This document shows, piece by piece, positions 33,352 through 44,788 of a stretch of DNA of 64,000 nucleotides. The notes beneath the pieces were generated by a model. It was not told the DNA's origin. It did not search any database and saw only the letters and a list, made by a program, of their open reading frames with translations. Numbering within the stretch: the first letter of the stretch is position 1; each line of letters begins with the position of its first letter. Origin of the DNA: Terfezia claveryi (lineage: Eukaryota; Ascomycota; Pezizomycetes; Pezizales; Pezizaceae); NCBI GenBank assembly GCA_015179025.1, contig WHUX01000009.1:310001-374000 (forward strand). Reading direction: 5' to 3'. Made by a program: the position numbers and the translations under genes.

Positions 33352-34764
33352 CTACTTCCCCACAGGGTAATTTTTCAGATGCCAGCTCCTGCTCCTTACA
33401 AACGACTCAAACCCTCCTCTCCCCAACGTCACTCCCCTACCACTATCCTTCCACCCCGTCCAGGCCAAATCCGGGCTTGGATAATCACATCTATTCACAA
33501 ATAGCGTCCCTGCCTCCACCCTCTCCAATAGCAGCTCTCCTTTGGCGACGTCTTTTGTCCATATAGACGCAGACAAGCCGAGGTTCGAGTCATTCATGAG
33601 GTCAATTGCCTCCTCGTCGCTAGAGACGGGCATGATTGGGATTGTGGGACCAAAGGTCTCGGTGGTCATGATGTTCATGGAGTGGTTGCAGTCCCTAAGA
33701 ATTTCGATACCGACGAAAGTCGGGGCTAGGGATTCGGCTGCCGCAAAGAGTCCTTCGGGGGTCAGACGTTTTGCGCCCTTTGACAATGCGTCTTGTACGT
33801 CTGCTCTTATGCGTGAAGCTGCGGCAGCAGAGACGACTGGGCCAATTGTCGTCTCGGGATCCCTTGGATCGCCGAGTTTATATCCTTTGACCACCTCCAC
33901 CACCCTCCGACAAAACTCCTCATAAATCGATTGATGCACATAGATACGTTCAATCGCGCAGCAGCTCTGACCCGAATTAAAGACTGCTCCTTCCACAATC
34001 TCCTCCGCTGCCCATGCAACATCTATATCCCCCCGTACATATGCAGGGTCATTCCCCCCAAGCTCAAGCGTAATGGGTATGGTCCTCTCACTGGCAGCTT
34101 TCTGCACCGCAATCCCTCCCGCATGGGAACCAGTAAAGGCAACAAGGCTGATTTCGGGGGATTGGATGAGCTGCTCCATTACCGCTGCATCTCCACAGTG
34201 GACATATTGGAGAACATTCTCAGGTAACCCTACCTCGTTGAAGATTTTAACTACCTTTTCTACTACGCTAGGAATCTGTGGGGAGCCTTTGAGGATAACC
34301 GAGTTTCCGGCGAGAATAGCGGGGATGAGGGAGTTGACGAGGATAAGGTAAGGGTAGTTCCAGGCAAATATGACGAGCACCACACCGACGGGTTCTTTGC
34401 GAACGAATCTTTTGAACCCGGGTTCAGGGACACCGGGGACGTCCGAGAGAGCGGAGGTGGAAAGAGAAAGGAAGTATTCGCCTCGACTGACCATTGTTTT
34501 GATTTCTGAGACGGCGTAGCGGGCTGGACGGCCCATTTCGGTGGTGAGGCAAGAGGCGAGATCATCCTTGTGGGAGAGGATGGCGGTGAGGAAGTTTTGA
34601 ACGAGTTTCTGGCGGGCGATCAGGGGGTGGGTGTAGCGGAAGGATTTGAAGGCGGTGAGGGCATGGGAGGTGAGGGAGGGGATGTCGGGGGGAGTAAGGG
34701 CGGGGCGAGTGATTATGGGGAGGTTGGTGATGGGGGAGATTGTTGTGAGGGTGGAGGGAGACAT
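33352..34764 (-). CDS. NAD(P)-dependent aldehyde dehydrogenase
   Basis: A single exon encoding 470 aa, a full-length ALDH superfamily enzyme. Catalytic elements are all present: FAWNYP with the oxyanion Asn136, LELGG with general base Glu234, SGQSCCAIER with nucleophile Cys268, TTETFGP with Glu369, and NLGLSASIWT. The C-terminus reads WKDSGRGVTLGRGGFESFVR. It oxidises aldehydes to carboxylic acids with NAD(P)+. The overall form is closer to the succinate-semialdehyde-type or uncharacterised ALDH branch than to the long fungal AldA type, but the substrate cannot be told from sequence. No signal peptide or peroxisomal SKL end is seen (ends PVGK), so it is probably cytosolic. The ATG at 34764 aligns with a normal ALDH N-terminus; the frame is open upstream to 34986 but that sequence is not ALDH-like and includes a run of 17 G. 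Confidence 0.92.
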   Translation of the reverse strand: MSPSTLTTISPITNLPIITRPALTPPDIPSLTSHALTAFKSFRYTHPLIARQKLVQNFLTAILSHKDDLASCLTTEMGRPARYAVSEIKTMVSRGEYFLSLSTSALSDVPGVPEPGFKRFVRKEPVGVVLVIFAWNYPYLILVNSLIPAILAGNSVILKGSPQIPSVVEKVVKIFNEVGLPENVLQYVHCGDAAVMEQLIQSPEISLVAFTGSHAGGIAVQKAASERTIPITLELGGNDPAYVRGDIDVAWAAEEIVEGAVFNSGQSCCAIERIYVHQSIYEEFCRRVVEVVKGYKLGDPRDPETTIGPVVSAAAASRIRADVQDALSKGAKRLTPEGLFAAAESLAPTFVGIEILRDCNHSMNIMTTETFGPTIPIMPVSSDEEAIDLMNDSNLGLSASIWTKDVAKGELLLERVEAGTLFVNRCDYPSPDLAWTGWKDSGRGVTLGRGGFESFVRSRSWHLKNYPVGK

Positions 34765-36075
34765 GGTGATTGATTGATAGAAAAAGTAGGGTATATGTGG
34801 TGGGGCTCTTGTAACATGGGCCACAGGGCGGAGGGTGGGAGTTGCGATTGGCACGTGACGATGCTTATCTCGCCACCTTGAAGTTCCCCACTTTGTGGCA
34901 CTACAGTGTACAGAACCTACCCAACAGCCGGTTCTCTCGGTCATGGGGGGGGGGGGGGGGGCTGACCATGGTCCCTCCCTCTGCACTCGCTTTATATTTT
35001 ATTAGTCTGGCGGGCACATAAGACATATTTTATATACTCCTATGTATTTACAACTGTATGGAGCATAGGATATGCATATCGAATACTGCATTATCTGATT
35101 TGCATCAGGTTGCTGGCGGGGGCTCAGGACAAGGGTTCGCCAAGATGCAGAGCCGCTTGCCTTTCCTAATCCTGGACAGGCTACCCGAGATGGCCCTGCC
35201 AGCCAGCCCCTGGTCACGCTGTGCTGTCTGAGATCTTTGCCGAAGGGGGTCAGGAAAGATCTCTTTTGACGCGTTCGCGTTTTCATTTGGCGGGACCCTG
35301 CCAAGCCTGGGCCGATAGGCGGGCGCGCATCACTCTGGCTTCTCTGGCTTCGGCCGGTCTGCCATAGGTGGACTCGTGCCAAACATGGCCAGAAGCAGAG
35401 TGCATTGGGCTTCAGCTCTATGCACGCGAGCTGGGCGCAAGGGAGGCATGGTGCGATGAGGCCAAAAAAAAAATAAAAAAAATAAAAAAAAATAAAAATT
35501 TAGCTGGCCGATGGAGGGTAATCGCTGATGTCAATCGCGGAATGACGCCCATGAGCTATGTTGCTTCAAAACTATATAATAATATCAGCTGTTGGAAGGG
35601 AGTGCGATATATCTGCCCACCCCCAACTCGAGTTCCAAAGCCAGCAGCAGAGGAACAGGCAGCAACACGGTAGCAGCGAGCATCCATTTGAGGACTGACA
35701 GCAAACTGCCCCGCAGCGCTCGCATCGCCCTCCGTTCGTTCGCTGGTATAATAGACCGGCATCGAACTGTCGTGGCTCCTTGGTCGCTTTAAGCTTTCTC
35801 CACAGATTAAAGTGTCAACTGGCGCGGCGCGAATCAGCAAGAAGCCGGCAACATCCGTCTAAATAAAGAGGGAAGAAAAAAAAAAAAAAAAAAAAAAAAA
35901 AAAGAAGGAAAAAAGAGAAACAAAAAAGAAAAAAGAAAAGAAAATCTCCAGTGGAGGACCCAGGCAAGGCACCCAGGTCTTGAACCCCCCCCAGAACCAG
36001 GCAATTTACCCCCCCCCCCTTCCCCACCCCCCACGCCCGAATATTTGCACGAGTTTTATCTGTTCTTTGTTACCC
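34765..36075. other. Divergent intergenic region with homopolymers
   Basis: Promoters of the aldehyde dehydrogenase (minus) and the SNF2 gene (plus) lie here. Notable sequences are a run of 17 G at 34945-34961, A-rich tracts at 35464-35498 and 35876-35903, and C-rich tracts at 35985-36032 just before the SNF2 start. I see no gene. Confidence 0.6.
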
Positions 36076-39000
36076 ATGTCGGCGTCGGATACCTGGCGTG
36101 GGGACCGAGACGGCTTCGTGGCGGACGACTTTCGATTTTCTGTTGGACACGAGACACTACGGGTTGACGGTGCAGGTGGTGGTGCGTACGACGGATTTGT
36201 CCAAGGGCGGGAACGGGACAAACACCAACACCAACACCACGCCCACGTCCACACTCACTCTTCCCTTCACCCTCACCACGACCACTACCACCAGCATCAC
36301 AATTCCTTCTCCCACGGCTACAATTACATCCACAGTTCTTCATCAAGGGTGGAAGCTGGGCAGGAAACGGACATTGCAAATTCGTATCTGACGGCTAATG
36401 CGGACACGGTTTTCATAGCAAGTCACAATCCTTCCGTCTCCGCGTCTTTTTTCCCAGAGCTTTCCGTCTCTCCTTCACCTGAACCTGAGCTCCAACCGTA
36501 CTCACAACAAACGGCACATTCATCACCAGTCTCTTCAGACTTTGATTCCTCGCTTGCAAGTTCCCCTGCTTTGGACGCAGAAGACCATCCAGTCACAGAA
36601 CACGGAAGATTCTCACAGCTTGGGCCTCCTTTATTTTCAACTCTCCAAGACACACCGTCCCAACCCAATTCGGTATCACAGCAAACACCAGTCACACCAT
36701 TGAAACGGAAAAGAGGCCGTCCTCCAAAGAATCCTGCTGCCCACGCCAATTCACGCCGGCACCACCGCTTTTCCACCTTTAAGAACGGATTCGCAATGAG
36801 TTTTACTGCGGAGGATGACTACCGAGTCGTTGCGGACGATGAGTTTGACGGAAATACAGGCCAGCCAATTGAAGACGCAATTACTCTCGACCCAAAGAAG
36901 AGAGCAGAGAAGCAACGCGCCCCTCCTGCAACTGCAGCTGCCACTCGGGAGAGGAGACAGGTGAAGCCACCCGCTGTATCTACACGACAAGGCCCAACCG
37001 GGGGATCAGCAAGGAAGGGTAAGGCTACATTAGCGAAGCCAGCTAAGGCTGCTCTTCCAGAGCCTGCCGGGAGAAGAACCTCATCACGCGCCAAAAGAGC
37101 AACTAACAAGGCTGCACCAAAGTATAACATGGGCAGTGCTGAGGAGAACGAAGATGAAGATGAGGATCACCAAGATGTTTACTTTTCCGGTCCCAGCAAT
37201 TCTAATTCCAACTCCTCCGAAGATGAAGACAAGGGCTCGCATGACGAGGACGACGAGGAAGACGAAATTGATCGCCCTGAGCGAGTCACTAGTGCTGGTC
37301 ATTCCCTTCGTGCACGCGGCAAGCTATCTAAACCCGATCGACTGAAGGAGTATGTTTCCGTAGATTTTGCACTCCGCCGTGGAAAAGGAAAGAAGAACGG
37401 AGGCCAGAAGAAGGGACTGGCGAAGGGTAAGCACTCGGAGAAGTACACGCGCTTAGCACGAGGATTGTCGTGCCAGCATTGTCATGGTAAGCGTATTCGG
37501 TGTGATGGGAGGCAGCCGAGGTGTGGCAACTGCGTCAAGTATAACATTGATTGTATCTCACGTATGTGGGTGGATGGGAGGGCGGAAGTTCATCTTGGAG
37601 AGGAGGTGTCCGGAGAGGACACAAACACCAAGAGTAAAGCCACCACCACCCAAAGAGGGGACATCAGGTTGGCGATTCAAGAAGGAGCCACCAAGAAAAG
37701 GCATAATTTCTTCAGGGCGTATGAGCATTTGTTTTTGCCATTACTTCCAGAGAAGAACTTTATCACAAAATTAAAGGAGGCAGAGGAGAAGGGGAAGCAG
37801 AGGGAAAAAGAACAGGAGAAGAAGGCTGAAATCGAGGGTGGGACAAAGGATGGGGAGGGGGACATTAAAATGGGGGAGGAAAACGAGGGGAAACAGACGC
37901 TGGGAGAGGCACTTGAGCGTAGTGAAAAAGACGCTGCAGAAGAGACAAAGCACGAAGCGGTGCCATATCAGTTGCTGGAGAAGCAGCCATCTGGGTACGT
38001 GACGTAACACTACCAATGTACCATGGCTGTGGGATAGGAAATTTGGCTAATTTAACTCCACATGACACAGGGTAATGGCTACTATGAAGCCTTATCAGAT
38101 TGCTGGTCTTTCTTTCCTACTTTGGTTATACAATAATGTATGATCTCCCTGATCTAGCTTTCAATTCTTAACAGAAACTGACTTTTATTCAGGGTGCTTC
38201 TGGCCTCCTTGGAGACGAGATGGGTCTTGGAAAAACTCTTCAAACCCTCTCCCTGTTCTCCTACCTTACTGAACACCATCCCTCACCCCCCGGACACCAC
38301 CGCCCCTTTCTGGTTGTGTGTCCTCTCTCTGTTCTTTCCAGTTGGATGAACGAATGCAAACGCTGGACACCCCATCTCCGAGCCATGCGCTTCCATGGTC
38401 CAGTTACCGAAAAGGAACGGATGAAGAAGCTCACCGAGCTTGGAGAACTCGATGCTGATGGAGAAACGGTACACCCATATGATGTTATTGTCACGACGTA
38501 TGAGGTCTTTGAGAAAGAAGTATCCTGGTTTAGGCGTGCTTTTGTCTGGAGATATGTTGTTCTTGACGAGGGCCACAAGATCAAGAATGAACAGACACAA
38601 ATCAGTCTAGCACTGCAAGGATTGAGCGCTGAGTACAGGCTTGTCCTTACCGGTACGCCACTGCAGAATAATTTGAAGGAGTTATGGGCCTTGTTGCATT
38701 TCATCATGCCAGAGGTGTTTCTGATGAATACGCAAACCAAATTTACGGATGCGTTCAACCTAACCCTTGGCAAGGTCGATAAAAAGGTCATGGATGATTC
38801 CAGGAAGCTGTTGGAGTTGATCATGTTGCGCCGTATGAAAGACTCCAAGGGAGTGAATCTAGGGCTTCCACCAAAGCGAGAGGTGGTGCTTTCCCTCCCA
38901 CTTACGCCAATGCAGAGGTTCTGGTACAAACGCCTATTGACGAGGCTCGACAAAGGTCTACTGGAAGATTTGTTTAAGGGGGCGAAAGAGAAGGAGGAGG

Positions 39001-41237
39001 CAGCCCTCCAGGAGGAGCAGCAAGCGCTCAGTTCAGAAGGAGAAGAGCAGCTCGAGAGTGTAGAAGAGAGTTTGGAGTCTGGAAATACGGAAAAAATAGA
39101 GGACTCATGGAAGGAAGCAAAGACAATAATGGAGCAGAGTATTCAGACCAAGACTACTGGCTGGCAAAAACTCATGAATCTGCTTATGCAGCTCCGAAAA
39201 TGCTGTAATCACCCTTACTTGTTGCCAGGTGCAGCTCCCGAGCCATATTTTTCGGGAATGCACGTTATGCTCGCTTCCAGCAAATTCATCATTCTGGACA
39301 GGCTCATAGATGAGTTATGTATTAAGCAGGGACGCAAGGTTCTCATCTTTTCGGGATTCACAAAGATGTTGGACGTTGTGGAAGAGTTTCTAGCGTTGAA
39401 GGGTGGTGACGGAGAGAAGTTCCATTACTCGAGGTTGGATGGTACCACTTGCCGTGCCCGACGTAGCCTCGAGATCAGGCTATTCAATGCGGATCCTCAG
39501 TACAAAGTTATGTTGCTTAGTACACGCGCTGGGGGATTGGGAATCAACCTCGCTACTGCTAGCGACGTTGTCATGCTTGAGAGTGACTGGAACCCACAGG
39601 CCGACCTCCAAGCGCAAGCTCGTGCGCACCGTATCGGACAGGTAAACGAGGTTACCGTCTATCGCCTGATAACGCAAGGCACTGTTGAGGAACAAATGAT
39701 GGGTCGCATCCGAAAGAAACTCTATCTCAGTGCCAAAGTTACTGAGAGTATGCGGGATATTCATTCAGCCAGTGGCACCACTTCCGGCGGAAAAGGTAAA
39801 GGAAAGCCGAGGATGAACGAGGAAGAAGATAATATGCCAAATCTGACCGCAGGGCAACTGATGAGTCTTGTCCGTAGAGGTGCCCAAGCCATTGCTAAGC
39901 CAGAGATCGACCCGGAGGATATGCTAAAATGGAATTGGGACGAGATGTTGGATCGCACGAAGGATTATGATATGACACTTGAGCCAAATGACCAACAGGG
40001 GAAGAAAAAACGCGTGGAAGCTCAGGCTGGGGAGAATAAGGATATGCAGGAGATCACCCTAGAGATGGCCGCAGTCCCGGAGGAGGATTTAGAAACGAAG
40101 TGGCTTTCAGAGATGGAGAAGGTTGAGACGAGGTTATTCGAGGGACGGGAGCACAAGAAGCGTGAAGCAGAGGAATATGCTAAGCTCGTTCTTGATATTA
40201 CCCGTGGGTCTAGAAGGGATGGAAAGAACCGCGTAGTCATGGTGAATGGCCATGCTGTGCTCAAGGAGACTGTTGGGTGTGGAGAATGGGAAGCCGTTGC
40301 AACTATCTCTGGTAAGGGCGAAACTATCTTCTCTGAACCAGCAAAAAGAAAGAGGGACCCCTTTGATCACCAAGATTACTGCCAAGTATGCTTCGATGGC
40401 GGTACTATCTCTCTCTGCAGTGGCTGCCCAAGAGCATACCATGCTGGGTGTCTTCCGCCCCATTACAAAACCAAAGCAAAGAATACGGTTCTTGATAGGT
40501 TTTACTGCCCCCAACATCAATGCGCGGACTGCGACCAAAAGACTTCCAATGCGGGAGGGATGCTGTTCCGCTGTAGGTGGTGTGAGAATGCGTATTGTGA
40601 GGATTGTATGGACTGGGATGTGACGAAACTGCTGGGGGATAACCTTGTGGAGATGGATTTGATGCAATACGGGGAGAAGAGCACCGTGCACTGGATTAAA
40701 TGTATCCAGTGTATTGAGCAGCATAAGGGGAACGCGGCCTATCAGAAGATGTGTGATGATATGGCTGCGTATTGGGACATGCAGATGGCGGAGCTGAAGA
40801 AGGTGGAGGAGGAAGCGAGATTGAGGGAGACAGAGGCAGAGAAGAGCGCAAGTGGTGAGGAGACTCCAGGTGTGGGTGGAAGCCTAATTAGTACCCAGGT
40901 GACGACCACCGCCGCAACGAGTGTGGGGAGTGATGAGGATGATGAGGAGAAGGTCGTAATAGATTTGTCGGAAGAGGAGGGGAGAGCGACGGTGTCTGCT
41001 CCGGACTCGAGAGCGAATAGTCAGCCGTCTTCGAGGGCCTCTAGGAGGAATGCGAAGGTATCGTATACATTGAAGCAGAAGTCGGGCCCCAAGAAGACAC
41101 CGAAGATGGAGGGTGCGGAGGCGCGTGAACTAGTTGTGGAGTCAGTGAAGAAGACGACGCTGGTTACAGGGGTGAAGAGGAAAGAGGAGTTGATGGATGG
41201 AAGTGAGGTACAGGGGACGGTGAAGAGGAGGCGATGA
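36076..41237 (+). CDS. SNF2-family chromatin remodeling ATPase with AT-hook, Zn2Cys6 and PHD modules
   Basis: Three exons, 36076-37994, 38071-38137 and 38193-41237, give 1676 aa in frame. In order: a His-rich stretch (about 45-85), an AT-hook KRGRPPKN near 210, acidic tracts around 355-400, a Zn2Cys6-type cluster C466-C493 (CX2CX6CX6CX2CX6C, with CHGKRIRCDGRQPRCGNC), then the SNF2 ATPase. ATPase motifs are GDEMGLGKT (about 669-677), DEGHKIKN near 787, LTGTPLQNN, LRKCCNHPYL, STRAGGLGINL and QARAHRIGQ near 1137. From about 1390 a PHD finger (CQVCFDGG...CSGCPRAYHAGC) runs into a second Cys-rich module (CADC...CRWC...CEDC). The tail is acidic and basic low complexity. It should slide or evict nucleosomes in the nucleus. 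The subfamily is uncertain; the ATPase is ISWI/CHD-like but no chromodomain is evident. The ATG at 36076 is the first with plausible context. Confidence 0.9.
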
Positions 41238-41901
41238 GGTGGCTACCGGATGTATGGAAGGGCTGCCTTGGATACATGGAGGCTCCAAGGATAAATGATG
41301 TTTACTGTATATCATATGTTTCGTCTGTGTAAAACGTTCTGCATTCGTTGCATATCGTGTCGTCTTTATATTCTTTATCTTCTTTTTCTCTTTTTCTCTT
41401 TTTCTCTTTTTCTCTTTTTCTCTTTTCCCCCTTTTTCCCTTTTTTGTGCAAGATTAGAATGGGGAGAATTATGATTGGATAATGTTAATGAGTTTTCTGC
41501 ATCTAATGAGAATGAGATGATACGATACTTGTGTCTATTGCATTGTGTTGGGTGGGATTTGGTGGCTATGACGGTGAGGGTTTTGTATAATCTGATCTGT
41601 GAGCTGTTGGACAGATACATAGTTAGCTAAGCGGATGGAGGCTACGTAGTTATTTAAGGAAAGGAACTGTATCTTCGTTTTATTGTTGAAAGTTTTTATG
41701 CCAATATGGGTTGCATTCGGTTTACCCTCAATGAACCGAACCCACCACGAAATGCTTATATATGAACAGACAACCTACTTAAGGTAGCTGTCTGCTAAAG
41801 TTTATGCTGTAATTGGCTAGTGTTATATATGCAACCTGACTAGGGTGTCCCCCGCTCTATTGTCCCTCTCTCTCTCTCTCTCACGTCCACCTAACAATTC
41901 C
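41238..41901. other. SNF2 3' flank and intergenic sequence
   Basis: Likely 3' UTR followed by spacer. It contains an 8-bp tandem repeat of CTTTTTCT at about 41381-41427 and a CT microsatellite at 41868-41882. I see no gene. Confidence 0.6.
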
Positions 41902-42424
41902 TCAGGGACGCTTCGACTAACCCGCTTTCTCTTACGCTTAACCACGAGCCACCGAACGGTCAGCATCGTCAGTAACTTGGATTTAAGTTATTCAGTTAAT
42001 TGAAGCACGGCACCATTGCTTTCTTCGTAGGCACAAGTCACCGAAACTTCAAACTATGGCAGCCCCTAGTATGTAGTATCTTCTTTTTTTTTTCTTTTTT
42101 TTTTTTGGGGGGGAAGTCTACCCGTATACGTATGTCTATGGAGCCTAAGGCTATGAGACGGCTCCGTTCCCTCATCTTAAAAGCAAACTAGATCAAGGTT
42201 GGAGAAAAACGTCTCAACCCCCCCCCCGTATATTCATCCTCCCCTCTTTCATCCTCCCCTCTTTATGTAGTATGTATTATAGGAGAGAGTACGGAGATTT
42301 TTTTTTGCTAATGAAAGTGTTTTTTCGTTGAATTAGAGTTCATTCAATTTGCAGAACGATTACTACTTGTGGCTTACTTTCTCTACAAAACTATCTTTAT
42401 CGTCAGTCAACTAAGGATGCCATC

Positions 42425-43325
42425 GAAAACCTCAAGGGCAACTCTCCTCGGGATGCTCACCCACCTTATGAAATGGATCCAGGAATTCCTCGATCACGTC
42501 GGACGTCTTAAGACATTCGATCAAATTTGGTCCAGATTACCCCCCTTCCCGGGATTCACGAGGCCAAACAAAGCCTACCGTTCCGTCTCTCAATGGCAGG
42601 GCAAAGAAATGCGGCAATCTACTTCGTGTACGTCTGGCAGTATTCACTGTTGCACTCAGTCGTACATCCGATGCCCCTGCTATTGCAACCCGACACAAAC
42701 CCTCCTGCCATAAAGCAATTTTATGTGTTCGGTATCTAACCGACTTCATTCTAATTGCACAATACAAGGTCCACACACCGCGAACAATCCAATCAATAAG
42801 CGATTACCTCGAGGACTTTCATAAATACAAAGATGTATTGCTTCACTTTCAAGCAACAAAGTCCTCCAAGGGAGCAGCAAAGCTAAAGCTAGCATCCAAA
42901 GGCCTCCGTGCGGAACATCATCGACTGCTGGCGTCGGATGAATTACGTCCAGGGACCCCCTCCAAACGCCGAGAGCTCCAAGAGGAGCTCCAACAAGAGA
43001 CTGAGGAATTGGTGAATGACACCCTCACGAGTGGGGCGCACTACAATTTTCCGAAAATGCATTTGATTTCCCATTTTGCGGATAAAATAGCCAAATACGG
43101 ATCTCTACCGCGATATTCCACTGGGATCTGTGAGGCCTCCCATAAGCCTTCAAAAGACGCATATCAGCGGAGCAATCATATCAATGCCATCCCCCAATCA
43201 TTCGGACTTACACCCGAGCACATAACTTCGCCATGCGGGAAAGGAATATTGAACAATGGATGAGTGATCTTCCCCAAATACCCGACGAAATACATAGCAT
43301 CATTCCTCCCCCGCGCCCGAGTTTA
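42425..43325 (+). pseudogene. Degenerate Plavaka-type transposase, C-terminal blocks
   Basis: Three frames must be joined to follow the protein. The first has LPPFPGFTRPNKAYRSVSQWQGKEMR (in two parts), the second WQYSLLHSVVHPMPLLL, the third LTDFILIAQYKVHTPRTI and LEDFHKYKDVLLHF, then NFPKMHLISHFADKIAKYGS and YSTGICEASHKPSKDAYQRSN. A last frame reads RERNIEQWMSDLPQIPDEIH. These match the region after the catalytic core in Plavaka (CACTA-like) fungal transposases, in the same order as the native protein. Frameshifts near 42610, 42715 and 43235 show it is dead. Confidence 0.7.
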
Positions 43326-43444
43326 CTTTCAGCACTTGAGGCTAAACAGGATCGACTGGAGATTAAGGTGGAGAAGCTTGAGAGCAAAATAGAGAAGGTT
43401 CATCTTAAAATCGACAACTCAAAACCCTCAAGAAGTACATGAGG

Positions 43445-43920
43445 TCGGTTCTTCCTTTACAGACCATAAACGTTTACAGCTTCCGTCCGGACACAGACCA
43501 GCTCCCTCCACAAACACAGACCCCGGCAAATGCATACTATTTTGACATCAAAGAGATTGCATCTATTTGGCTCTCAGATATAACAATTTCCAAGAACTTC
43601 TATACTGGCCTGGGCGAATTTGTTGATGAGTTTCAAGAGTACTGGCATGCAGATGCATGGTTAGAGAGCTTACGAACCTCCTCTAGTGAGTTTACACGAC
43701 TACCAATGGCATACATGTAATACCTTCAGACTGTGTATGGTATACCTACCCTGAATATCCACAATATGGGGAGATGCTGGGACGTGTCTGTGGTGTTGGC
43801 TATGACAAACGAATAAAGCGTACCGGCCAACTCTCAGTTGCCATTAATCCCCTACTCCTATACAGGCAGCTCTCATCACACTGGAAAGAAATATTTCAAA
43901 AGCAGCATGCGAAAATTCTT
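43445..43920 (+). pseudogene. Plavaka-type transposase, N-terminal block out of order
   Basis: The frame has FDIKEIASIWLSDITISKNF, GEFVDEFQEYWHADAWLES and LRTSSSEFTR. After a frameshift at about 43703 it continues GIHVIPSDCVWYTYPEY, GEMLGRVCGVGYDKR and GQLSVAINPLLL. In intact Plavaka-type proteins this segment precedes the catalytic part, so here it lies downstream of sequence it should precede. It may be from the same element after rearrangement or from a second element. Confidence 0.6.
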
Positions 43921-44297
43921 CAGCTGCCTATTATTGCAGGATGAAGGACATTTGTCTAAGCCTAGCGAACGGTTTGTAAGGAATCCATTCTGAAGTAAAA
44001 CAAAGGTCTACAGCTAACCATGTATAGACTCCTTTGTTCCATGTTTATACGGATGGGTGGGCATTCGCAATTTGGTTACAATAAGGTGGTGTTGGGGCTG
44101 TTTTTCTCCGGATAATTACAGGCGTTGGCTTCAGATTGGTACATAGATTAGAATAAAGGGACCTTATTCTATTTCAATGGTAATTGTTCTACATTCAACT
44201 GTGAGGGTTACCATAATAAATCTTAAATTTCTAGCGGTAGTGATTAGTATTGCATAGGTATGTGGCGGTAGTATTGTACCAGATGTAGGCTCAGGGA

Positions 44298-44788
44298 TAT
44301 GGCATTAGCAAAGGACTGAGGCACTATCTTTAAACTAATAAGAATTGATGTTCGCCAGTGGATGTGGTAGATAGTAGATCTCAATAGATTACGATCACAG
44401 AATTGAGCCAACCTTGTCTCATCTGCTGTAGAAGGAGAGGAAGTTTGTTTTACGTTTGGTGATAAGTACAGTATATATGAGTAGAGTATTTGACCAAACC
44501 AGGTACAACAAGATCCCTGCAATTACCCTATGAGACTTAGCGGTAAGCTTCCTTGGCATGAAGATTGCATGTCAACACATTAGTCATGTGTAGTTTAAAC
44601 TGGTTGGCACAAGTTGTTAAACAGTTTACTAAACAGGATCACATACAACACACTATGCAGATTTCCTCTCGACTGACTGTGAGTGAGCTTTATTCTGAGT
44701 GTAGTCGTTCTATAAGTTCTTCAGTGTCGCCATCCTACTATTGTATCTCTCTACCTATCAGTCCACTAACGCTTTAGCTCCGCTCTCT
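44298..44788. other. Spacer between the two repeat copies
   Basis: About 490 bp between copy A and copy B. No gene or motif seen. Confidence 0.6.

Larger units (their letters stand above)
41902..44297 (+). repeat. Repeat family copy A, enlarged by transposase blocks
   Basis: Copy A begins TCAGGGACGCTTCGACTAAC and ends near GGCTCAGGGAT, the same ends as copy B at 44789-45629. Matching segments are about 41902-42440, 43326-43420 (a coiled-coil-coding block with EAKQDRLEIKVEKLESK) and 43920-44297. Between them lie about 890 bp and about 500 bp of foreign sequence encoding parts of a transposase. Copy A is therefore the same repeat into which transposase DNA has been placed in two places, or from which copy B derives by deletion. 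Confidence 0.75.

Noticed and set aside
34765..34986. N-terminal extension of the aldehyde dehydrogenase
   Set aside because: The extra 74 residues do not look like a targeting peptide or ALDH sequence, and they cross a 17-G run.
41381..41427. CRISPR-like tandem array
   Set aside because: It is an 8-bp CTTTTTCT microsatellite without spacers; CRISPR arrays are not expected in a fungus.
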